DNA of 64,000 nt from the NCBI GenBank assembly GCA_001899235.1, contig MKVR01000005.1, positions 38,681 to 102,680 of the forward strand, written 5' to 3'. This stretch comes from Nitrosospira sp. 56-18 (lineage in GTDB: Bacteria; Pseudomonadota; Gammaproteobacteria; Burkholderiales; Nitrosomonadaceae). The notes under the pieces are model-generated. The model was not told the origin of the DNA and did not search any database. It saw only the letters and a program-made list of their open reading frames with translations. Numbering within the stretch: position 1 is the stretch's first letter; the number at the start of each line of letters is the position of its first letter. The translations under genes and the position numbers were made by a program. This document shows positions 19,601 to 28,819 of the stretch, one piece after another.

Positions 19601-22600
19601 GATCGCCGCCATTCACCGCGGCATCCGAACGCACCTCCACTCCGGCACGCACGTGGAAGACAGGGTCGCCGGTCTTGCCCAGGCGTGCGGCAATGGCGCC
19701 TGCATGGGTGGCAAAGCTGTTGTTGTCGGTATTGACCGTATCCAGGCTCAGCGTGGTGCCGCTGCTCGCGCCGCTGCCGGTGAGCGTGGCGATGTGATCA
19801 TAAACCCTGACCGCTTCCACCACCACGGATCTGGCCCCGCCGATGCTGCCGCCGGCGCTGCCCACCGCCACCTCATCGCCCGCCCCGGCGCCGGTGCGGG
19901 GCGCGCGCAGCACTACCTCGCCGCCTTCGCCTGGCTGGGCGCCGCCGCCTCCATTACCACCACGCACATCCAGCGCGCTGCCCGAGGCAAGGTTCAGCCT
20001 GCCCGACGTGGTGCCGATTTCCACCTCGCCGCCGTTTCTGCCGCCGCCGGTGGCATAAGCGTCGAGCCGCGCGCCAGGCAGCAGCGTCACGTCGCTACCG
20101 GCATGCAGATCGATGCTGCCGCCGGCGCTGTCCGAGGCGTCGATATGTCCGGCCACGTCCAGCTTGCCGCTATCCACCGTGATGCGAACCTCCTTGGCCT
20201 TGACGGTATCGGCCGCAGCCACGACGACATCGCCGCCGCGTACTCGCAGCGCCATCGCGCCATCGAACCCACCCTGGTTGAGCGCCGCGTTCAGCGCGGA
20301 GAAGTCCGCCAGCGTGCCCACATCCAGGTCGGCGCGCCCGCCCTCGCCGCGAACCCCGCCGGCATCCGCCGCGGCCATGCCCCGCAGGCTGCCGGCGGCG
20401 ATGTCCACGCCGCCACGGGGGGCGCGAATCGTTACCTTGCCCGCGTCGCCCCCCGGCGCCGCCGACACATCCACGCGCGCGCCGGATTGCAAAGCCACGT
20501 TGCCGTTGCCGCTCGCCAGTTCGACGGCGCCGCCCGGCGCGGCGCGGCTCACGTCGAAAAAGGCCACGGACCGGCCCGCCACATCGGCTACCGCATGCGC
20601 GCCCAGCGTGAGATTGCCCGAGGCCGCAGTGAGCGCAAGCTGGCCCGAAGGCAGCGTAGCCTGGGTATCGAACAGCATTTCGGTGCCCGACAGCGCCCAC
20701 TTCGCCCCCAGCGCAGCGACCGCGGCAAGGGCGCGATCCGGCGCCATGGCAGCAACCTGCAATGGACCGGAAACGGACAAGGTCTGGTCGCTTCCCCCCT
20801 CGCCGCTGATACGCGCGACATTCAGGTTCGCCGCTCCGGCGGCGATATCGGTAGCGCCAGCGCCGCGCCCGACCAGCTCGTTCGCGCTCGCATCGACCCG
20901 GGAAAATCCCTGGATGGCCTTGGCGCCTGCGCCCAGCACCAGTGTATCCGCCTGGAGTGCCAGTACGCCGCTGCCGGGAGTGCCGCCTGCCGCGAAAGCG
21001 GCTGCCGCAGGATTGGAAAGCACGATATTGATAGCGCGCAGCGTCGCGGTTCTGCCGCTGTTGTCCAGGCCAACCAGTCCCGCTCCCTGGAGATTGAGGG
21101 CCTGGAGCGTGGGCTTGCCACTGGCATCGGCGCCGCCCACGCTGACATCGCCATACAGGTCGAAGGTGGAATAACTGCTCAGCGTCAATGAATTAAGGCT
21201 GTTCAATCCGTCCAGCTCGTTCTGGCTGAACGTCAGGCCTTCGGCCCCCGCCGGCGCATTGCCAAAATTGATGCGGGCGGCGCCGATGGCCAGGTTTCCG
21301 GCGGCCGGACTGCCCTTGTCGTCGGCAAACAGGGGCGTGCCCGCGAAGGCATTCTGCCGCGTGGCATCCAGGATGATGGTGTTCCCCGAGCGGATGGTGC
21401 TGCCAGTTTCGCCTGCCAGGGTTCCCAGGCTGCGGTCCGGGCCGCCGGTGCGCGCAAAGCTGGCGGAAGCGGATCCAACCAGGACCAGGGCGCCGTTGCC
21501 GGCGGTTTCATAGCGATTGGTGCCCTCTGCGTCTTCCCCACCCGCATCGCCCGCGCTGCCCAGAGTCTCGATGGCGCTGCCGGCTTTGAGCGTCAGGGTG
21601 TCTTTGGCGGCCAGGATGATTTCCCCGCTCTTCAGGGCATGCGCGGCGTCGTTGGCCAGCGTGACTTCATCCGCTTCCACCGTCAGCAGGGTCGCGTCGC
21701 CGCGGTTATTGCCGGGGCTGCGGGTGCCGCCCAGGAACAGGCTCGCCGCGCCCATGGCGTCGAGCTTGGCGACGTCGATGCGCGTGGCCAGGGGATCGAT
21801 GCCCAGCGTTCCGGACGGCGAACCGCTGGTAACGGCGATACGCGGCGCGCTGATGTCCACCGGCGCACCACGGCCGCCTTCAGCCGCGGCGAGCTGGAAA
21901 ATGGCATCCAGGCTCAACCCGCCAGTGGTGGCGATGGAAAGCAGGCCCGCGTCCTGCGGCCGGCTCTCGCTCGCGGCAAAGAAATCCGAGGCGCGGGTAA
22001 GGGTCATTTCGGAACGCTGCAACACCTGGTCGCGGGTCAATACCTCGAACCCGCTCCATAGCGCATCGCGCGGACCGCCCGCCGCGGCGCGGCTGTCGGT
22101 GACATAGCCGGGCACCACCTGGATGCCATCCTGCCTGCTGAAAGCCATTCCCGGAAGCAGATTGGGCGTGCTGGTGTCCAGCCTCACGGCGTAGGCGCCG
22201 GGCAGCAGGGCATAATGCGCGGGCAGCAGGGTATAGGTTCCCGCGGGCAGCCCGGGTATGCCGGAAAGATAGACGGCATCCCCCGCCGCACGGCCGAAGC
22301 CGGTGTTCTCCTGCCCGTCCCCCGGCGCGAAGGCGCTGGCGTAGCCGGGGAGGATGGCGTAGGTGTCGGGATCGCCCAGGATATCGTGCGATCCGCCAGG
22401 ACCCACGCTGAACTCGTAGGCCTGCAAATCGCCGCCACCGGCGAGATCGAAGGTCGCGCCCGCCTGCATGTCGATGCTGGCCGCCTGGGTGCGGATGGAT
22501 TTCCCGGGCAGCGCCAGCAGCGGGATGATGAATGTATCGGGATTGTAAGTCCAGCTGCGGCCGTTCACCGTGGTCCCGAACGGGATCAGGCTGCCGGGAG

Positions 22601-25600
22601 CAGCGGCGATGGAAGTCAGGCTGCCATCCTGGAACACCAGGGTATCGGTGGCGCTGAAAGCCAGTTGTCCGAACGGCGCCCATATGTTCCCGCCCTGCAC
22701 GATGTTGGCGGCATTCACGGCGAGGCTGCCGAGGGCGGACAGCGGCTGCGAGGGCGGCAGGGCATGGCGGCCGAACGTGACCGTCTGCCCCGGCGCCTGG
22801 ATGGTGAACTGGCTGTAGGTGGTGGGGGCGACCACCGCGCCGCTGAAAAGCAGATCGCCCGCGCTCGCAAGCGTGCCCGCCGGTCGCGGCGAATCGCCGC
22901 TGCTCACCCCCGCCAGCCTCACTTCCTCGGCCCCGCTCAGTTCAGCGCGCGCCATGCCGCTCAGGGTCAGGTTGCCCGCCAATTCCAGCAGCCGCGCGTC
23001 TGCCTTGAGCGTGCCGCTGCCCGCAACCGGAGTATTGACCACATTCACGCGTTCGATGTCGTAATTGCCCAGCCGCACGGTTTCCGCCTGCAGGGCGGCA
23101 TTGCCCCCGGCGCCACCACTCATTTCGATGCGTGGTGCATCCAGCGTCACTTCCTGCAAGGGCAGTGCGCGGCCGGCCCCCAGGTTCAGGCCATCTTCCA
23201 GCCTGATGGCATCCCAGCTCTTGAGCGCGATGCGGTCGAAACCCGCCGCTTCCAGCGCCGCGGCGCCCAGCCTGGCCTGGCCGTTCAGCCCGGTGGGTAT
23301 GGCGCTGCCGGGAACCAGGCCGCCGGCTTGCGGCGCCACGCTGGGCGCGAGACTCACTATCCGTTCCCCGGTGGGGTACCCTAAATTGACTGGATCCAAG
23401 ATGAGGTTATTGCCCAGCGCCAGGCTGAATACCCCGCCCCGATTCGATGCCCCTCCCGCCTGCGCCCACAAGGTTCCGTCCAGCATGACCCCTTCGTGCG
23501 CGCCGATATTGAGCGTGCCGGCATCGCTGCCCACCCACTGCCCCAGGCCGCCGGTCTGGTTCAGGATATCCAGCCGCACCGGCACGGCCCCCGCCATGCG
23601 GATGCTGGAGCCCGCCTCGGCCACGACATAACCGGCTTTCGCATTCAGCGTGATGGCGCCGCCAGCCAGCACCGTGCCCTGGGTCAGGCGCTGGCTGTCG
23701 AGATAGGTGAGCGCCACGCCGGATACGTCGAGCACCGCCTGCCTGCCCAGCCACAGGCTGTTGGCTGGGTCAAAAGGAATATCCTTCTTGTTATCCAGCG
23801 TGGTCGTTGTAGCCGTGATGGTTCCACCAGGCGCACTGATGCTGCCCTGTATATTCAACAGGCTGCCGGCGGCCAGGGTGATGTTCGCCCTGGGATCGGC
23901 CTCGATGCGCGCGCCCGCGCCGATCAACAGATCTCCCGTTCCATCCCCGATGTTCTCCACCGTGAGACTCAGGTTCACCGGCGGGCGCACCAGGTCATCC
24001 AGCTTTACCGGGCGGGTGAAGTCCTCCACCCTGCTCCCGCTGGGCCGCACCAGATAGTCCGGCTGCAGCTCCAGGCTGAGCACGGCCGGCCGGATACGTG
24101 TCCCTGGGGATAAAACCAGGCTCTCCAGCCCGGCAAGATGGATGTCGGCAAAACCGGCGCCCTCGAACAGGGCCGCATCCAGGTTGGCGGCGCCGGGGGC
24201 ATTGTCCGGCGTGCCGCCGATCTGGATGCGGTCGCTGGAAACCGTGAGGGTACCCCCCCCGCCGATGCCATAGCCGCGCACGTTCCCGTCGAGGCCGGAC
24301 ACCGCTTTGCCGATCAGGCTGATTTCGCCGCCATTGCCGGCAATGGCCTTGCCGCGGCCATCGACCCTGAGCCGGCCGCCGCCGGTGACGTCCAGCAGCG
24401 TGTTTTTTCCCAGGACAAGATTATCCGGCGCCGACAGCGCGATCCGGCCGCCATCCACCCGCGCGACGTCGTCCGAGCCCGCCGGCACGCCGCGCAAGTC
24501 GTTCACCCAGGCCCCTCTTGCCGACAGCGTCACGCCGTCGGCCACCACCACATTCAATGGATCGGATAGGATATTGAAGTTTTGCTGCGCGGCGAGCACG
24601 ATCGAGCCGGCGGGCGCGTCGATATCGGCGCCTATGGTCAGGCCCTGCGCGGTGATGTGCACGCTGCCGCCCTGCGGCGCGCGCAGCGACTCGCGCACCG
24701 CGGCCGCCTGATTGCTGAAGACTTCCAGGTTGGCAACCTTGTCCTTGCCCAGCAGCGCGGGATCGAGGCGCAGGGTGCTGACGAGACCGGACGGAAGCGC
24801 GTCGCCGAATTTGAACCCGGCCGGCAAAACATTGCCACTTTCCAGTTCGACCACCTGGTTCAGCTTGTAATCGATGCCATTAAGGGAATTAGCCACGGGA
24901 TCCATGCCCACCGTCAGGCGGGCGCCGTCCGGCATGATCCCCAGGTCGCGCTGCACTTCGCCCACCGTGATGCGGCCCAGGACGTCGCCCTGCATCACCG
25001 CCGCGCGCAGCGCAACTATCTCCAGCGCGCCCGCGTTTTTGCCCTCGGTATAGCCGGGGTCGTAATTGAAGCTCTGGCCCAGGTCGATCACTTCCTGCAC
25101 GTTCCAGCGCCCGAAATCCTGCACGTAGCGGGTGACGATGCCGTCGTAGCGCACATCGGCGCGCGCATTGGCGATGTCGGTCACCACGCCGCGGGACATG
25201 ACCAGGGTGGTGGGCACGCTGGCCGGGGTATAGTGGAGGCTGCCGCCGGACAGGTCGATGACCGCGCCGGATTCGATGATGGCTTCGCCCTGGGAGCTCA
25301 GGCTCACGGTGCCGCCCTGGGTGGAGCGCTCGGCTACGGCGCGCTCCAGGCGCGCCTGGTAGGATTGCAGGCTGTCCTTGGCGATGAGGGTGGGCTTGCC
25401 GGCATCGGCATTGGCCAGAGCGCGGTTGATATCGACGAAGACCTTCTGGCCGCGCAGCGGCCCGTCGCGATTGACCGGGGAATCCTTCAGCTCGTCTCCG
25501 CGCAGCTCCACTTCCACGCCGTTGCGCGCGGCGGAAACCGCCACATTTTCCAGTCCGGCCACGCTGATGCGCGCGCCGCTGGCGATGTGGATGCGGGCAG

Positions 25601-26975
25601 TCTGGGAGATGGGCGCACCAACGGCCTGCATCACCGGATCCGTGCCCAGGGTACTCTGGTTAAATAGCACGCTGGGATTGTCCCTGGCAAAAAAATTCAC
25701 CTCGCCCGCGGGCGCATCGATCACCGCCCCGCCCTCCATGCGCACATCCTGCCCCACCACTCTCACCTGGGAGAGCAGCGCCAGGCCGGGACCGGTCAGC
25801 CCGTCCGGCACGCCGGTGGGGTCGGACACGTCCGGCAGCACCTGTGTGAGGCTGCCGGCGCCGAGCAGCGCGCGTCCGCCGCGCGTCGAATGGTCTTGCG
25901 CATCGGCGCCGTCCTTCGCCAGCAAGTATACCGAACCGTTGGCGATCACCGAGGTGGTGGCGCGCGCGATACCCTGCTGGTTGACCGCATAGCCCACCAT
26001 GGTGACATTGCCGCGCGGGGTGCTCAGCTCGCCCAGATTGGTGACGTGACCCAGCTTGTCCAGGGTGGCATTCTTCAACGCCACCGTCTGGCCATCCAGC
26101 TTGCCATCCCGGACATCGGCATTGGCGGTGTCGAAATCGGCGAGGCCGGCGGGGCTGTCCACCTCCACCAGCAATCCGCGCACGTTGGCGTCGGCCGTCT
26201 GGGCCGACGCCGAGCGCAGGAACACCTTGGTACCCGCCGCCGCGATCACCTGCCCGTCGGGCGCCGTCACCGTGCCCTGGTTGATCACCGTGGGCGCGAT
26301 CAGCATCACCCGGCCCTGGCTTTCCGCCGTGATGCGCGCGCCCTCGAACACCTTGATGAAGCCGCCCGAGCCTTCGAACTGGGGAATGGTCTTCTGGGGG
26401 GTCAGGAACGCATTGAGGATGAAGCTGTCGGCGATATCCAGGCTGCTGGCGGTGAAGCTGCCGAGGTTGACCTGGGAGGAGCCCATGAAGGCGATGCCGT
26501 TGGTATTGACTAGAATGACGTTCGCATTCTGTCCCACCGCCTGGGTGATGATGCCGGCGATCACGCTGGGATCCTGGTCCCAGACGCGGTTGAGCGTGGT
26601 GAAATTCGCCCCCTGCACCAGGTTTTCCGTGGCAAGGCTTTCCACCTGCTGGAACTGCACCGAGTGGCCGGGACTGACATTGAAACTCTGCCAGTTGAGA
26701 ATGGCCTTGTCGCCCACCTGGTTGACGATGGCCTGGTGGTCGTGGGCATGGTAATTCGCCTGCCCGGCGGTGACGAAATCCGGTACCCCGCCGCCGCAAC
26801 TGCCACCGGCGCAAGGCACCGGCAACTCGGCCCGCGCGGGCAGGGCCAGCATGGCTGCCGTCAACAGCAGCGCGGCGCCACCCGCCGCCTTGCCACGGCT
26901 GCGCGCGGTCTCCCCCGCGGGGATGCGCATGCCCAGGGTCGGGCTGAAAATCAATCGATATAGTTTGCGATTCAT
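16698..26975 (-). CDS. Giant two-partner secretion exoprotein (TpsA, filamentous haemagglutinin family)
   Basis: About 3425 residues. It begins with an extended signal peptide (MNRKLYRLIFSPTLGMRIPA, cleavage near PARA at residue 49), then the TPS secretion domain with VGDKAILNWQSFNVSPG and ILVNTNGIAFMGSSQVNLGS, the family's NPNGI-like core. The bulk is a Gly/Ala/Asp-rich beta-helical repeat region. The C-terminal part (from about GIDYAGTIARLAAALE) resembles the DUF3739 domain of large haemagglutinins. It should be exported by the TpsB encoded just upstream and act as a surface adhesin or biofilm protein. ATG 26975 has AAAGGGAAAAG ahead of it; the frame extends to 27140 with no signal-like sequence. 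The +-strand ORFs inside it are artefacts of high GC. Confidence 0.93.
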   Translation of the reverse strand: MNRKLYRLIFSPTLGMRIPAGETARSRGKAAGGAALLLTAAMLALPARAELPVPCAGGSCGGGVPDFVTAGQANYHAHDHQAIVNQVGDKAILNWQSFNVSPGHSVQFQQVESLATENLVQGANFTTLNRVWDQDPSVIAGIITQAVGQNANVILVNTNGIAFMGSSQVNLGSFTASSLDIADSFILNAFLTPQKTIPQFEGSGGFIKVFEGARITAESQGRVMLIAPTVINQGTVTAPDGQVIAAAGTKVFLRSASAQTADANVRGLLVEVDSPAGLADFDTANADVRDGKLDGQTVALKNATLDKLGHVTNLGELSTPRGNVTMVGYAVNQQGIARATTSVIANGSVYLLAKDGADAQDHSTRGGRALLGAGSLTQVLPDVSDPTGVPDGLTGPGLALLSQVRVVGQDVRMEGGAVIDAPAGEVNFFARDNPSVLFNQSTLGTDPVMQAVGAPISQTARIHIASGARISVAGLENVAVSAARNGVEVELRGDELKDSPVNRDGPLRGQKVFVDINRALANADAGKPTLIAKDSLQSYQARLERAVAERSTQGGTVSLSSQGEAIIESGAVIDLSGGSLHYTPASVPTTLVMSRGVVTDIANARADVRYDGIVTRYVQDFGRWNVQEVIDLGQSFNYDPGYTEGKNAGALEIVALRAAVMQGDVLGRITVGEVQRDLGIMPDGARLTVGMDPVANSLNGIDYKLNQVVELESGNVLPAGFKFGDALPSGLVSTLRLDPALLGKDKVANLEVFSNQAAAVRESLRAPQGGSVHITAQGLTIGADIDAPAGSIVLAAQQNFNILSDPLNVVVADGVTLSARGAWVNDLRGVPAGSDDVARVDGGRIALSAPDNLVLGKNTLLDVTGGGRLRVDGRGKAIAGNGGEISLIGKAVSGLDGNVRGYGIGGGGTLTVSSDRIQIGGTPDNAPGAANLDAALFEGAGFADIHLAGLESLVLSPGTRIRPAVLSLELQPDYLVRPSGSRVEDFTRPVKLDDLVRPPVNLSLTVENIGDGTGDLLIGAGARIEADPRANITLAAGSLLNIQGSISAPGGTITATTTTLDNKKDIPFDPANSLWLGRQAVLDVSGVALTYLDSQRLTQGTVLAGGAITLNAKAGYVVAEAGSSIRMAGAVPVRLDILNQTGGLGQWVGSDAGTLNIGAHEGVMLDGTLWAQAGGASNRGGVFSLALGNNLILDPVNLGYPTGERIVSLAPSVAPQAGGLVPGSAIPTGLNGQARLGAAALEAAGFDRIALKSWDAIRLEDGLNLGAGRALPLQEVTLDAPRIEMSGGAGGNAALQAETVRLGNYDIERVNVVNTPVAGSGTLKADARLLELAGNLTLSGMARAELSGAEEVRLAGVSSGDSPRPAGTLASAGDLLFSGAVVAPTTYSQFTIQAPGQTVTFGRHALPPSQPLSALGSLAVNAANIVQGGNIWAPFGQLAFSATDTLVFQDGSLTSIAAAPGSLIPFGTTVNGRSWTYNPDTFIIPLLALPGKSIRTQAASIDMQAGATFDLAGGGDLQAYEFSVGPGGSHDILGDPDTYAILPGYASAFAPGDGQENTGFGRAAGDAVYLSGIPGLPAGTYTLLPAHYALLPGAYAVRLDTSTPNLLPGMAFSRQDGIQVVPGYVTDSRAAAGGPRDALWSGFEVLTRDQVLQRSEMTLTRASDFFAASESRPQDAGLLSIATTGGLSLDAIFQLAAAEGGRGAPVDISAPRIAVTSGSPSGTLGIDPLATRIDVAKLDAMGAASLFLGGTRSPGNNRGDATLLTVEADEVTLANDAAHALKSGEIILAAKDTLTLKAGSAIETLGSAGDAGGEDAEGTNRYETAGNGALVLVGSASASFARTGGPDRSLGTLAGETGSTIRSGNTIILDATRQNAFAGTPLFADDKGSPAAGNLAIGAARINFGNAPAGAEGLTFSQNELDGLNSLNSLTLSSYSTFDLYGDVSVGGADASGKPTLQALNLQGAGLVGLDNSGRTATLRAINIVLSNPAAAAFAAGGTPGSGVLALQADTLVLGAGAKAIQGFSRVDASANELVGRGAGATDIAAGAANLNVARISGEGGSDQTLSVSGPLQVAAMAPDRALAAVAALGAKWALSGTEMLFDTQATLPSGQLALTAASGNLTLGAHAVADVAGRSVAFFDVSRAAPGGAVELASGNGNVALQSGARVDVSAAPGGDAGKVTIRAPRGGVDIAAGSLRGMAAADAGGVRGEGGRADLDVGTLADFSALNAALNQGGFDGAMALRVRGGDVVVAAADTVKAKEVRITVDSGKLDVAGHIDASDSAGGSIDLHAGSDVTLLPGARLDAYATGGGRNGGEVEIGTTSGRLNLASGSALDVRGGNGGGGAQPGEGGEVVLRAPRTGAGAGDEVAVGSAGGSIGGARSVVVEAVRVYDHIATLTGSGASSGTTLSLDTVNTDNNSFATHAGAIAARLGKTGDPVFHVRAGVEVRSDAAVNGGDLALGNDWNLGASRAGGEPGMLTLRAAGNLNLNGNLSDGFNVATPFSSGTTPATLLAGDSWGYRLVAGADIDAADPLAVKPGAGDVTLAAGKLVRTGTGDIRIAAGGDITLADGKAAIYTAGRAADAVADFTVPANAQFSQGGGNVSLAAAGDIVGSPSAQLYSNWLFRQGKLNASTGVYTTQPAWWVRFDQFQQGIGALGGGNITLAAGGNVENVSASTPTQARMAAAAPDAAKLMKTGGGDVRVQAGGDLLGGQYYADRGELALTAGGKVDSGQDASGGPLSTILALGDAQARVQARGDVTIQAVLNPHLVVQSGGSGGSFNLGFGISGGVRDPRWSLFSTYGPDSGAQLQSLNGTVALSNGATMLVNSYNKAPLNFNLSTLVYNTELLSLLPPSLAMTAFQGDIDMLTPGNPAVMSPAARGDLSLLAAGIVSVRAPLVMSDKDPALVPDGVHPGTNTDDFPRSTVNPAFIAFLHGPVPVHTGDTQPARIYAVAGNVQGNFNELSLNLSKAVRVRAGQDVSDLGILVQHANASDLSQVVAGRDVVFTSGNDRSDNAEIWVGGPGRLEVTAGRNLDLGTSAGIVSRGDLDNAQLPAGGADIDLAAGVGAQGIDYAGTIARLAAALEKTGGSPDDALLWQARWLTGNNDLRGADALAAVTAVAALNADGQRAHVREMLYTALLVTGRDFNNPDSPFFKGYERGYAALELVFPGIGEKNADGSRNYQGEINLFASRVKTERGGHIEFMAPGGDVIVGLANTPAVLVNTGNDVLGMVAVADGSVRGFARGNILVNQSRILTLGGGNVLLWSSEGDIDAGKGKKSATAVPPPLVKVTASGQVIQELQGAASGSGIGALSTGGGKAGDIDLIAPTGTVNAGDAGIRANNLNIAAQAVLGAGNISVTGTSTGTPVADASAVSATTSGATSQGDDVAKTTAALSQNLSDAARAADEMRKIRPTFISSEVIGHGE

Positions 26976-27078
26976 ATTGCTTTTCCCTTTCGTCTCATGC
27001 ATTCCCTTCAGCCCGGCGCCATGCGCACGCACCACGCACGCGGCGACAAACTTTCCGAGGAGATCTGCTCGAAAATTC

Positions 27079-28680
27079 CTACCACGCCTGCCGCACCAGG
27101 AAGTGCACCCGCTTGTCGCCGGCCTTGGTCCTTCCGGCATCTTCCAGCGCCATCGCCCCGGCGAAGTCGGCGGTGAAACCGCTCCAGCCCTTGAGATGGA
27201 AGCCCATGCCGGTTCCCGCCAGGTTGAAGCGGTCGATCTGACCGGGCAAGGGCTGCTGTATATGCGCTATGCCGCCATCGATGAAGGCCAGCAGGCGGAA
27301 TTCCTCGATCTGCTTGAGGAGATAATTGGCATAATTGGGGGTGAAGACTTCCAGTTGCCCGGATACGCTGTCGTCGCCCAGGGCATTGACTTCATAGTAG
27401 CCGCGCACGGTGTTGATGCCGCCGACAATGGACTGCTCGTTATTGATGAGCGGCTGCGACGCGATCTGCCAGCTCGCCCGGCCAGTTGCGCCCCAACCCT
27501 GGGGCAGGCTGTGGGTATGCGAAAAATTGCCTCTTAAATAGATATAATTGGAGTGGGCCTTGAAACGCTTGTTGGCGAATTCCGCTTCGCCCCCGACCAG
27601 GCCGCGCACATGAAAATTCACCGACAGGCCGAGCTTGGTGGTGCGCCGCTCCCCCAGCCAGGTGCCGTCCCAGCCGGCGGTGAAAGGCATGTAGGTGACC
27701 GGCGTATTGAAGCTGCCGCCCTCCCGCAGGTTGATCGCCTGCCCGAAATCCTTGTAATCCACCCCCAGGGTCGCGGTATGGAAGAACGTATCGCCCCCAG
27801 GCAACGGCAGGATGTAGCGGGCGCCCATTATGAAACCGTTTCCCAGCACGTTGAGGGCGCCGATGGACGCCACGTCCGACCTGGAATAGACGCTATATAG
27901 CGCGAGGAAGCCTCCGGGCGCCGGAAGGGTGTAATTAGCCGAGAACACCTTGCTTTGGTCCGGGTTTTCCGGCGCAACGAGCCCGGTCAATCCCAGGCTG
28001 TGCTGCCGGTGCCACAGGTTGTCCCAGCTCACATTGGCGCTCAGCCGGGTCAGCGTGGTGTTCGGGATCTGGCGGCTGTTCAGCTCGACGCTGCCATGCA
28101 ACGGGAGCTGGTCCTTTACTTTCAGATCGACCTCCACCGTGCCGGGCGTCTTGCCCGCCCTGAGAATCGGCGTGACGCGGCGGTCGGCCGTGCGATTGAG
28201 GCTGGCCAGCTGCTTCTGCATTTCGGTGAAATTGGGAACATTGCCCTCGGCCAGCTCCGGCACCGCGGCCTTGATGTCCGCCGGGCTGAAATAGCGCGAA
28301 TCGACCACGCGCAGCCGGTTCACCGGCGCCTCGGTCACAACGAGCGTCACCACGCCGTCATCGACCTTCTGCTGGGGAATGCTGACCAATACCGTCAGAT
28401 AGCCCGCGCCATGGTAGGCGCGCTCCAGCGCATCGCGCGCGCGCTCCACTTCCTCCAGATTTTTTTGTTCCCCGAGATAGGGATAGACTGCCTCTTCCAC
28501 CGTGGAGATGGGCAGCAGGGTCGCGCCCTGGACGCGGTATTCAAATACGTCGAATCTCGCTTCCTGCTTTGCTTCCTGCGCGTGAGAGACCTGCACCAGG
28601 CCCATCGATCCGCCAGCCAGCCAACCCGCCAGCCACAGCACGCGCCACATCTGTACCACTTTTTTCATTATTCTTCGCAT
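27079..28680 (-). CDS. TpsB outer-membrane transporter (ShlB/FhaC family)
   Basis: 533 residues. Signal peptide to about residue 34 (ending VSHA), a POTRA domain (about 42-118, FDVFEYRVQGATLLP to VDDGVVTLVVTEAPV), a second POTRA-like region up to about 190, then the ShlB-type beta-barrel (LHGSVELNSRQIPNTTLTRL to VHFLVRQAW) ending in an aromatic residue. The motif FLLAFIDGG-like segment (RLLAFIDGGIAHIQ) matches the VRGY/FxDxG barrel signature, and INTVRGYYE supplies the VRGY loop tip. It secretes the giant TpsA whose gene begins 104 bp downstream. ATG 28668 (second Met) is an alternative start with GAAG upstream. Confidence 0.93.
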   Translation of the reverse strand: MRRIMKKVVQMWRVLWLAGWLAGGSMGLVQVSHAQEAKQEARFDVFEYRVQGATLLPISTVEEAVYPYLGEQKNLEEVERARDALERAYHGAGYLTVLVSIPQQKVDDGVVTLVVTEAPVNRLRVVDSRYFSPADIKAAVPELAEGNVPNFTEMQKQLASLNRTADRRVTPILRAGKTPGTVEVDLKVKDQLPLHGSVELNSRQIPNTTLTRLSANVSWDNLWHRQHSLGLTGLVAPENPDQSKVFSANYTLPAPGGFLALYSVYSRSDVASIGALNVLGNGFIMGARYILPLPGGDTFFHTATLGVDYKDFGQAINLREGGSFNTPVTYMPFTAGWDGTWLGERRTTKLGLSVNFHVRGLVGGEAEFANKRFKAHSNYIYLRGNFSHTHSLPQGWGATGRASWQIASQPLINNEQSIVGGINTVRGYYEVNALGDDSVSGQLEVFTPNYANYLLKQIEEFRLLAFIDGGIAHIQQPLPGQIDRFNLAGTGMGFHLKGWSGFTADFAGAMALEDAGRTKAGDKRVHFLVRQAW

Positions 28681-28746
28681 TCAGACGCTTCAACCACTTC
28701 AGCCACTTCGGCCATCCGATCCGCCTCTCATTTCTCCATGTGCAAA

Positions 28747-28773
28747 CGGGACAACCCTGAAAGGGTTGTCCCG
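28747..28773 (-). terminator. Hairpin terminator after the 28820 gene
   Basis: A perfect 12-bp stem (CGGGACAACCCT and complement) with a three-base loop lies 47 bp past the stop of the secreted protein gene. It is followed by a short T tract on the minus strand. It also separates that gene from tpsB. Confidence 0.65.
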
Positions 28774-28819
28774 GCGATATCACAATATCGGCGGCATTGC
28801 ACCGCGTCAAACGGGAAGA

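Noticed and set aside
18660..23384. Long open frames on the plus strand inside tpsA (843, 353 and 389 codons)
   Set aside because: They lie opposite the GC-rich repetitive tpsA, have Arg/Ala/His-rich compositions without any family features, and lack ribosome sites.
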